Part shown: one piece after another, positions 25,309 to 34,693 of the stretch
Position numbering within the stretch: position 1 is the first letter of the stretch
Layout of the letters: every line of letters starts with the position of its first letter
Notes under the pieces: model-generated
Database searches by the model: none
What the model saw: only the letters and a program-made list of their open reading frames with translations
What the model was told of the DNA's origin: nothing
Position numbers and translations under genes: made by a program
Source of the DNA: Stratiolaelaps scimitus
Lineage: Eukaryota > Arthropoda > Arachnida > Mesostigmata > Laelapidae
DNA: 64,000 bases
Assembly: GCA_019614645.1 (NCBI GenBank)
Contig: JABWDB010000036.1
Span: 1,240,001 to 1,304,000 of the forward strand
Direction of reading: 5' to 3'

Positions 25309-26289
25309 CTAACCTCTCTTTGGTTTGTGGACAGGTCCACTGTACCCGTTACGGAATCCTGAGCTGACCGTCTGCGAGCTGGTATTCGTTGAGTAGTCAT
25401 TATCATCATCGTCATTTTGCCCATTGGGATTGCCCTGGGCGAAACAGCAATTCTCAAGCATGCCCGCTATGATGCTCCAGTCCAAACCAAGTCGCATACC
25501 GTTGAGGACGAACTTCTCTGTGTAGAAATCGAACAGACGAACGAAACGCAGGCCAACGAAGGCAAAACCGACGAGCATCAGTAGGCTGGGATTCGTGCAC
25601 TCGGCAATCAACGCGACGAAATAGTGCGCCCAGGCAGCGGCCGTACCGAGCAGCTGAAGACGTGACACATTCACGCGTTGAGGTCGTACGATCGACATCA
25701 CACCAGGGCCAAGTATCGAACATAGATAGTACGCATAGGTGAGCGCGTCGACGAGGCACAGCACGACGACGCTCGGCACGCCGTGACCATCAGCTCCGTA
25801 ACGCAGGAACCACCAGACGGTTGGTACGCTGAGGAAGCCGTTAAGAAGGACAGCGTTCGTGACGCGTTTCTCTTTTCGATATGAGAGCAGGATGATAGCA
25901 TCGAACAGGGAGAGCACCTTGAGAGCGAGGTAGAGCCACATCAAGTTGAGAATTGACAACGAAGCCGAACTTGTCTCGAACGACCGATTCTGGCATACGA
26001 ACGACCTCCCTGAGCCTTGGTACGCGATGAATAGCAGCGTGCCAACCAAAGCATGGGAGGCGCACATGAGCGCATTATATGGTAGGAGAAATGCTGAGAT
26101 GGGAAGACGTTTCCTGCGCTCGCTCGTCGCCAATGGGACAACTGTGGCAGCGACTGTGTATAGGGCCAAGGCAACAGGTACAGCGATATATCCGGTAGAC
26201 CACCACTGGGCTGTACGTGGATCACGGTCAAGATGGACAATATTATCCAGCCAGTCTCTGGTGGGTGACAATTGCATTATGTCGGCCAT
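25309..26289 (-). CDS. ELO-family fatty acid elongase homologue lacking the catalytic histidines
   Basis: A single uninterrupted frame of 326 residues, the usual ELOVL length. ELO landmarks are in order: DPRT near residues 23-26; LLPYNALM at 68-75; KVLSLFDA at 124-131 in place of KxxExxDT; YRKEKRVT at 137-144; W-x2-RYGADGHG around 160-170; DALTYAYYLCSILGP at 181-195 for HVxMYxYYxxSxxGP; SRLQLL and AHYF around 209-224; and a LFDFYTEKF segment at 252-260. Several hydrophobic membrane spans are visible. The C-terminus is acidic, then Ser/Asn-rich, and ends KPKRG, a KxKxx-type ER-retrieval signal. ELO proteins condense malonyl-CoA with acyl-CoA in the ER through an HxxHH box. Here that box reads V147, N150, G151, and the fourth histidine is D181. 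The fold seems kept and the chemistry lost. The start at 26289 gives the expected length. The gene has no intron. Confidence 0.85.
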   Translation of the reverse strand: MADIMQLSPTRDWLDNIVHLDRDPRTAQWWSTGYIAVPVALALYTVAATVVPLATSERRKRLPISAFLLPYNALMCASHALVGTLLFIAYQGSGRSFVCQNRSFETSSASLSILNLMWLYLALKVLSLFDAIILLSYRKEKRVTNAVLLNGFLSVPTVWWFLRYGADGHGVPSVVVLCLVDALTYAYYLCSILGPGVMSIVRPQRVNVSRLQLLGTAAAWAHYFVALIAECTNPSLLMLVGFAFVGLRFVRLFDFYTEKFVLNGMRLGLDWSIIAGMLENCCFAQGNPNGQNDDDDNDYSTNTSSQTVSSGFRNGYSGPVHKPKRG

Positions 26290-29200
26290 CGTTTTGCTTC
26301 TTAGATTATGTTAAGTTTGTGTGTGTGTGTGTATGTGTGTACACTGGGCTCCGATACGATCAGGTAGTCGTCACGGATAAAAACACACACGTTTCTGACA
26401 CTGCACACCGCACCACCGTGGGTTCCCTCATGCACTATGCCCACAGCAACCGCCGAAATTCTGGTCACTCCGCCGTTCTGTCAGCTCTTGTCGCACTGCA
26501 GCGCTGCTGGAAGCGAGCAGTGGACGGTCAGCTTCGGTTGCTGCTGATGCTACTGCTGTTGCCGCTGCTCTAGTTTGGGTCAACAGCACTTCGGTTAACC
26601 CGCACGGCGGCGTTCTCGGCAGTGGGTCACTACTTGCGAATCGCCAACCGCAGCAATTCGAAGCGAAGCCCGGAGCCCTGGCAGCAGTAACAAGCGGCGA
26701 CCAGAGACACTTGCGGAGTCGGCCGCTCGGTCAGTAAGTCAGTCAGTGGGCTGATCGAGCCGCGAGCGATTCAGCGGCGAGGCGGCACTAGCCGTCGTGG
26801 AAGACTTCGTCTAGCTACCACTCCTGGCACCATCACCACAAGAGAGAGGGCGCACAGGCGAGACGAACGTCAATGAAGCAATGTATAGACAGAGTAGCTC
26901 ATTCTTCCCGGAGCACTGCATGCGAAATCTTGAAACAGAAAATGCATCAGCCCAAATAGAAGATGCCGGCGTCGGCGTCGCCGCCGCAACAGCTGCTGTT
27001 GCAGCAAGAAGGCCAAGAAGCTCTTGTCGGTGATCGTGGCGAAAAGATACGAAGCTAAACTTTCATATCAATTGCGAGCGAACCTGCTTAGGCTCGGCAA
27101 GGCGACCCTGGGCGTTGGGCCGGGAGGGGTCGCATCAAACAATATAATCGGAATTCGAAATAAGGAACAACATTAAGATTATTCTCTGATGACGACAGAC
27201 AGAAAGGGGTTCACGGAACTGACTAACATGACGGCGCGGTGCACCTTCGTTGTTGCGTAAGCTTCGTTGGCAGCGGGAACGCGCCGTTGAAGCTATTAAA
27301 ACTAGGTCAAAAATTATAGTTCATAGATCGGCAGAGCGAACGCCGTCAAAACAATCGTGCTGATATCTGCATGTCTGCCGCCTAATCGCATCATGGCTCG
27401 TATCATGGCACCCCCCCTTTTCAACTGCTCACTCGTTCTTTCGTCCGTCCGTTCCCGTTGGTAGGATAACCGACAAAAGCCAGCCCGTTGAACGTTATGT
27501 CGGGAGCAGTTAATGGTACAGACGTCAGACATATTCGTGAGGCTGTCCCTCGCCACTTCAGAGCACCGGCGGCCCCCCCCCTTTGACGCTGTAATCGATG
27601 GTCAGAGCCAGCCAGATATGGTCGCTTGAACCGGCGTTGTCGGTTTGGGATTTGCAGCTAAATAAATCCTACTAGGTAACCGATGGGATGGCGAAAAAAA
27701 AAGAACAAATTAGGAAACATATGCATACACATGCGAGAGAATAAAACGAGCTTTTTTGCTCAATCCAACAAACACCGGCGGCCCAACTGCATGAGAATGA
27801 AACGCTGTCGATTCCAATATCCTGAACATACCTGTCCTAACGTCTCAGCCGTTTGAGGGATAGCACAAGAAGAGTTTGATTGAACTATTATTACGCTAGA
27901 CTGGGCTGGAAGACGTGGTTAATGAATCTGTGTGACATTGACAACAACGGTTCTTCAAGCTGCCAAATGAATATGGTATGCTACTAGGTTTTGGCGGTAG
28001 CGAATTTGGACTCCGGTTCGTTGTTCGCTGGAATCGCTAGCTGTCGGCAAAATAGCACTTGGTCGACGGGCCCCTTTTGTGTAGTCAGACATTACGCTAT
28101 AATACTTTCGCTGTGCCTGCGAGACGGTGCACGCGTGCGACCACATAGCTCCGTCTTGTGGCGTTGATTCACTTCTAGTAAATTGGGTACAGGATATTCA
28201 CTGCATAGCTTCGCGTTTCATAAGACGCCAGGAGCTTTGATAGCTAAAATTCTAGCTGTGACGGGGGGGGGGGGCGACCGTCCCCAACACATTGTATAGC
28301 AACGCACGTGGCCGGCTGTTATTGACCAAATGAACGCAGCGTTATTGATTGGGCATTTTTCCCCTCTGCTATCTATCGCCTACAACGATCAGCATCGAAC
28401 ATTAGCATTGATATAGAAGGAGATACCTCGGGACAGCCAACGTCCCGTGGACGTCTTCATCTGTTCATTCGTAAGGTCGCCATGATGACGCGAATATTAG
28501 ATTCATTTGCTCAAAGCATTTATACAAATCGAATGTTAAGCAACATGAGCTTTTCACCGATGTCCGGCTGCGGCAAATAGTGATAAGCTTCAGCTGCAAT
28601 GAGGCTGATGCTGCAGCATCAGCATTAAAGTCTGGCCATCTGACTGATTCACGTGGCATTCGACCTGACTCAACGTTTCCGCAAACAATCTAAGAGCACT
28701 GTGAAATCCGCCCCGAAGTACAAGTTCAGGTCAAAGCTGGTTGTTTTAAGGCGTCAGGTCGTGGCTGACATTGATACCCCGGGACAATGGATCTGCTATT
28801 CGGAATAAAAGAACAACCCTCGCCCTCTGCATCGAAACCTGCAAAATAACAATTTTCAATGATTATATATGGGAATGCTGGCGATAGCTCTAGCTTTACC
28901 TAAATAAATACAAATTGCACATTGCAATATATTGGCATAAAAAGTTTCTCAAGTCTAGGGTCTGCTGGATTACGACATTTAGCATATCGCTGGCTGGTGT
29001 TTTTCAAAAAAGCAGATAGGTGGCTTGGAGACAACTTTAATCGACGGCCTGCAATTTGTGAGCCTGCAATTTAATAATTAATATCTATGAGGAAATTCGA
29101 GCAGTCTCTCTCTCTCTCTCTCAATAAAAAATAGCGAATAGAAAGTATGTGGCAAAAAGTAAACCCATATGGTTTTTTTCACTAATTCGCTAAACGAATA

Positions 29201-30667
29201 TTGCAATCTAATAATATTGCTCATAGCATTGTTTAATTAAGGCTCTAATTGTGAAATGCCGATAATTTTCCACTATGCTAGCTTCTATTCGTAGAAAAAT
29301 GGAAATACAAATGCTGCCTTTTATTAATCAATAGAAATCATATTCTCTATTCTCTTCCGAGTTTCTACCACGTACGAAACACTGAGATGATCCAAATAGC
29401 TGAAAAGAAGTTTTGAGGCGCAGAAAATTCATAACTTACAGACAAGCAAACTGTCTAGCACAGCTTGAACGAGATGAATGAAATTATTGACTTTTTTTAT
29501 ATGATTTGATTTTTGATACGTTTAAGAAAAATCAATAGCGCAAAGTTACACCTCGTTAAACAGTTTGCATTTTAAATATAGTTCTTCGTATAGGAATATT
29601 AAATTAAGTACATTTTCCAGGCTGACACACAGGCAACATTTAACGTCCACGGTATAACTGCTATATACGACGAGCCTGGTGGCGTGGTGCATTCGGGAGC
29701 GCCTTGCAATCGGAGGAGAGACATGCAGTTGCACATTTGCATTTGAAGAGGTCCGTCTTATGAAGCAATGCTAAAAGCAGTACCGTGGACGTTAAATGTT
29801 GACTGAGAGTCAGCCTAAAAACTTGCTACTGCTATATACAGGGATACATTAATTAGCATCTATTATCGGGCCCACACATCACGAATGTGGTCCAGGAAGT
29901 CAATAATTACTAAACAAATTACGCAAAACGTTGACAGCGATCAGTGTTCAGCGCAGTTGATTTTTCGCTGCATGCGTATCGTTACATTCGTTACCCCTAA
30001 TATATTCTAAATTGTCCGACCACAGCACGGGCAAGCGCACGGGTATTAGTGCGTAGGAGTTCCGGTCTACCCAAAAACAAAATTACTTTTCTCTTGGGAT
30101 ATATTATGCACAAATATCAGAAGGACCCAGTGGCACAGAAAATACGTAAAGCAATCAATCGTTTTAAGACTTTTCCGTTCTTGTTTTGATAAATGAATAG
30201 AGACTCCTCTGTTGGAAAATGTCGGCAAGCGTTCGACATTGTTTTCGCTTTAACTTAAAGTTAAATAATATTTTCTATTTTATAGTTCTTCCTAATAAGG
30301 TGATGTGATAGCAACGTCAAACACGCATTGCCGAGTGATTGTGTTCACGCCAATCCGCAGCTTCTCAGCTGGTCAATATATAGGTAACTGTCAATTCGAA
30401 TTCGTTCTCTCTCTCTCTCTCTCTCAGATAGCCATCTTGGTGCGACGCAAAAGATGAAAAAAATTAAACAAGTTTTACACCCAAATACACCTTTCACGAA
30501 ACCGCGCTGATCCAGCAAATGCAGAGCAGGTCCTGGGATGGCAAAGAAATTTGGAGAAGAGAAAGATAATGTCCCTATCACAGAAGAAGCCTACGAAGCC
30601 ACTGCTAAATGTACTTGGAATGCAAACAAATAGACACAAAGGGCTCTGGTTGAGTTGAAAATGTACT
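26290..30667. other. GC-rich flank of the ELO-like gene, then intergenic DNA with one SINE
   Basis: About 26450-27120 is GC-rich and CpG-rich compared with the surroundings and lies upstream of the minus-strand ELO-like gene, so it is a candidate promoter or 5' UTR. An (AC/GT)n run sits at about 26318-26342. From 27120 to 29600 I see no gene. A SINE copy lies at 29620-29815. Short CT runs occur near 29106 and 30409. Confidence 0.5.
29620..29815 (+). mobile_element. SINE family T, copy 3, with both inverted ends
   Basis: A 196-bp copy. The left end is GGCTGACACACAGG, then CAACATTTAACGTCCACGG; the right end is the inverted equivalent (CCGTGGACGTTAAATGTTG, then ACTGAGAGTCAGCC). The interior, on the plus strand, is GGTGGCGTGGTGCATTCGGG, then GCGCCTTGCAATCGGAGG: the same tRNA-like head as copy 2 but with the B box deleted. 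The tail after the right end is TAAAAACTTG. Confidence 0.75.
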
Positions 30668-33562
30668 TCAAGGCTTTATTAGGTCCTCGAGCGCTTTCGT
30701 TTTTTGAAAAACACGGTCACGCTGTTCTTCGGGATGGTAGTCGAAGCCCCGTTTAGCCATAGAAATCACATTCCGGATGGTCATCTCTAATGAACCCTCC
30801 AATCGGCGTTTCTCTTCGGCGGTCACATGATGTGCTAGCCTCTGTAACTGGGACCACACGTTATGACAAATCTCGATCGTCTGCAATGCCATATCAACAT
30901 CTCTTTCCCAATAGGCCTTCTGTGTATAGCAACGCAAACCCTTCTGATAGCACGAGACCATTTTCTGTACGTGGTCTGGCCAGCTTGTGCCCTCGCGCGG
31001 CTCGCTCGCTACATACAGATCACCATAAGCGGCCCATAAGCCGGCATCGTTGGTCACACTGGCTGTCGCCCTGCCGAACAGCTCAAATAGCTTGGAACGT
31101 AAGTACGTCGGGGCGGAGTTGCCGTCAAAGTCCTTGATGTCCTCCTCAATTACTCGAACGAGTAGACGTGCAATTTTCGGCTCGGAATGCTTTTGTTTGA
31201 TATCAATGAGACGATGCCAACTCTTGACGACTTCACCAAATGCACCCACATCCATCGATACGAGAAGATAATTTTCCCAGATCCGCCAGTCCTCGTAGTT
31301 GCATTTGATCGACTCCTGAAAATCATGCGACAGCAATTACAGAATTTAAAACTTTGATTTGTCATTCGGGTAAATGTAGGATACGGGTGGAAGAGAGCAA
31401 CCGCTGAGGCGTCGGTATATTTTTTTTTACTTGACGTCTACCCGAATGTTATTTTATGACATCTCCATGAATGTATATAATATATATATATATATATAAG
31501 ATACAGCCAAATATTGTATACATATAGTACAGCAATATTTGGCGACCGCTTGTAAAGGCCACTTGTTTCCGTTATACAACATCTCGCCAACGATATTATT
31601 ATACGATATGTTATTAGCGATACTAAACATATATACAGTGTGTGATTCACAACAGTTCACTATTTTTAAGGGGTTTCCGCTAATGCTTGATGCAGATGTG
31701 TCACTCATGCATTGGGACAAGTGTAGGACTCACAAACCCACTAAACCCTTCTCTTCCCCCCCGGGCCTGGGAATTGTTACGTATTACTTCGAACACAGTT
31801 CACTAACCTGCAACACTCGGAAGGCCTTCTCCTTGTCACCGAGCGAGATGTATGCTTTGGCCATATTATTCCACGCTTCGAAGTTATCACTATCAATATT
31901 GACGACATGCTTATAGGCCTGTATACATTCGTCGAAGCGTTCCGTGCTCATATAGGCGAACGCCAACTGCTGCCACGCGCGATAATGCAATCGATTGAGT
32001 TCGAGCGATTGTCGCAGATGTGGGATGGCCTCTTCGTACTCCTTACGCTGAAAATGGTAGAAACCCCAAGATCGCTTCGCGCGCGCGTTGCTTTCCCCGG
32101 AAAGCTCCCATGCCAACTGATAATTAGTGGTATCACCGGTGACATCACCCAGAAGGCAATACAGATGGGGTGTCTTCTCGGCCTGAAGCAGCTCGCGTAC
32201 GATAGCTTCTGCGCGGTCATTTCTCTGCAATCTCTGATAACACTCAACAACCTCCTCCCACAGTTCCAGCCGAAGGTATACATCGAGGGCCGATTTCGTA
32301 AGTCCGAGCGAGACGTACCCATTGGCGAGGTCGCTCTCTAGCTTCCACACGGTAGGAAATTTCGACACGAAGAACATGCGACTTCTTAAGCCAAATGCGG
32401 GTCCTTCCTTCAATACCGAGTCCAGAAGTGTTTGATATTGAGATAGAGCCCGCTCGACTTTTCGCCTCTTCACGCACTCAAGAACCGATCGTTGAAATAG
32501 TGCACGAAACTGCATCGTCCATAGCTGTGGCTGGGAGAGAATACAATTTAGGTAAGCCATCACCTCCTCATCGAGCAGCTCCTCGGGAGCGTTCAATCGT
32601 TTTCGAAGCATTGACATAGCCAAAATGAGGGCTTGCTCAATGCACGACAACGTACAAGTGTCCTGCTCACGGTCGAACTTGATACGGTCCATGACGGTGT
32701 CATCTTGTAGGGTGATATCAGTTGGCCAGCTGTCGTCGGCGTTCGAAACCGCCGAGACCGGCCTGTCAACTGGTTTACTACGCTGAATGTTCAACGTGAG
32801 CTGGGCAATCGAGTTCGCCTGAAAATGTGTTCTGGTGCCGAGAGCACCACCGAGCTCGGCTTTTAGTCCAAGTTTCTCTGAAACCTCTATGAGAAGCTTC
32901 TCTGTTGTGGCAATCTGAAAGAACTCGAGGTTCGCCGCGGCCGTCTCAAGGCATCGTTCCGCCCAAAGCTCGGGGTACGGCTCAAATGTGTTCTTCTCTA
33001 GTTCGATCGTGGTATCTTTGATAATTGCTTGCAATTCGGAGACACGCTCAGGGAGGATCAATTGATGAAGAACAGCGTATCGCTGTCTCCACACATGAGC
33101 AGTAGCGAGTTCAAGTACATCTGCGAGCTCCACAAGAATGACTCTTGCTATATACAATTCCACGGGTGCCCTGACTAAATGATACGCTTCCTCGCCATCG
33201 ACATTCAAAAACGACACTTGTTGTGAACTTGGAAATAGTTTGGCGGTAGCACTCTCACTCTGGATAGGTCCGATAAAGTTCTGCTGAATGAAATAGGCAA
33301 TAAATGCCGCAGCCGATGTAAGCAAGCGTATAGCAGAATTTTCTAGTTTCAGAATGGTCTGTCGCAGCTGGTGCGCGAAACAGTCTAGGTCGGTGTGGCG
33401 GAAGATTGCAAACCACGGTAATTCGAACAACTGTTGAAATTTTCCTTCTCGCAACAGAGAGACAACGGTGTTGAACTCCTCGTTGGGGGTTGCCTTGTCC
33501 TCGTGAAGGCACAGGAGGCTAATTTCCTCAGGTCGAATTGTCCTTGTGTCAGGATTGCACAT
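30668..33562 (-). CDS. TTC27: tetratricopeptide repeat protein 27 (TTC27 / Emw1 family)
   Basis: Two exons on the minus strand: 33562-31808 and 31315-30668 (stop TGA). The junction is in phase 0 with donor CAG|gttagt and acceptor tttcag|GAG. The product is about 800 residues, close to the usual 840 or so. The family signature spans the junction: AWNNMAKAYISLGDKEKAF, then VLQ|ESIKCNYEDWRIWENYLL. Tandem TPR helices fill the second half (for example GLTKSALDVYLRLELWEEVV and YRAWQQLAFAYMSTERFDEC). The N-terminal half is the helical region typical of TTC27. TTC27 homologues are cytoplasmic TPR proteins; the yeast relative Emw1 is needed for cell-wall integrity, and no enzymatic activity is expected. 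I chose the Met at 33562; an in-frame Met at 33598 would add 12 residues coded partly by a TA repeat. It is divergent from APEX2. Confidence 0.93.
30674..30679 (-). terminator. candidate poly(A) signal inside the last TTC27 codons
   Basis: AATAAA on the minus strand overlaps the codons for the last Leu-Ile-Lys, a few bases before the stop. A GT-rich stretch (TTTGTGTCTATTTGTTTG) follows some 30-40 nt downstream of the stop, as a downstream element would. If used, the 3' UTR is only about 10-20 nt. Confidence 0.4.
31478..31499. repeat. (TA)n in TTC27 intron, next to a hairpin
   Basis: A TA run lies in the roughly 490-bp TTC27 intron. Immediately after it, the 11-base arms GCCAAATATTG and CAATATTTGGC (about 31505-31542) form a perfect inverted repeat. 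Confidence 0.8.
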
Positions 33563-33598
33563 TTCGATATATATATAGACCCTCACTCCCACAGACAC

Positions 33599-34693
33599 AC
33601 AAAAGCACCGCGCAGGAATAACGATTCACAAAACACTAAAAATTGTCAGTGAGAAAGCAATCACATGCTCGCCGGTTTCTGACCGTTCGAGCACGTGTGA
33701 TGATCACCGTCAAGTTGGAGAGGGCACCAACAGACAACACTGCATGCTACGGATGATAAACATGGCGTATCTTGGATTCAGAAATTACGGCCAATCTATT
33801 AAAATCTGATCCCTTTCTTCTTCAACGAGCTAATTAGTAGCGAGATATGTCAAGCGTGCAGCGCTTACATAACAAACTGATGGCCTAAAGACGAATCTGT
33901 TTCGCTTAACACTTGTACGCTTCGATTGCGCGGCATTTTCAAAACAGCTGTTTTGTAAACAAAACACTCCGCGCTTTTGTTATCCACAAGTCCGCGAACC
34001 TACGGATCGCGGTGTTTAAGTTTGTTACGCCAGACCGCTATGGGAGCTGTTTTGTAATTGGGGAGACAGAAAGACTGCTTTGGCTTTATTTTCTCATTCT
34101 GTGCATATATGACACACCATTGTAGAGGAGAAGAAGTTGACGAAAGCGAGCCCACGCCTCCGTGACGTTCGGCACTTGTTGGCGCGGCTACTTGATGTAG
34201 GCACTTTAGCGCGGTGAGTTCGAGCAGAGCTTCAAGCCAAGGTCTGAATCAAATGTAGGACATATTCACTGGATGCTGTGCTGCTGAAGCGCCGATGCTA
34301 GGGAAGAGATAGGCTCTCAGCAGAGGGTGGTTTTAGCAGGTAGAGGAGACATCGTCAATCCTGCACTTTATCGACCTACGTTTATGGAGATTAGAATGTC
34401 TCTGGCGGTGTCCGTGCGCGCTTGAAGAAATTTTCTTTCTCTACAAACAAAATAGTGATGGAATGGATGGCCAGCCTTCTCTGTATACGCATCGTGCGAT
34501 ATATGTGTTCCCGACGGGCTCATTTCATGATATCTTAATTAGTGATAATGTTGGCGCATCTGCATACATCTGTTGTGTAACTATTTGTTGACCCACTTCA
34601 TATCTTCTGAGGGCTGCCCACTTGTTTTACGAATTAATAAATATCATTGCGAGATTCCGCATATACATTATTGTTTTCAACTAAATATTGCAG
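33599..34693. promoter_or_regulatory. divergent intergenic region between TTC27 and APEX2
   Basis: About 1.1 kb separates the two start codons and contains no coding evidence. The APEX2 ATG is directly preceded by attgcag, which could be a splice acceptor, so a non-coding first exon of APEX2 may lie here. A shared bidirectional promoter is possible but is inference only. Confidence 0.5.

Noticed and set aside
32244..32619. Frames opposite or out of frame with TTC27, APEX2, PSMA5 and ELO coding regions
   Set aside because: Shadow frames of well-supported genes.
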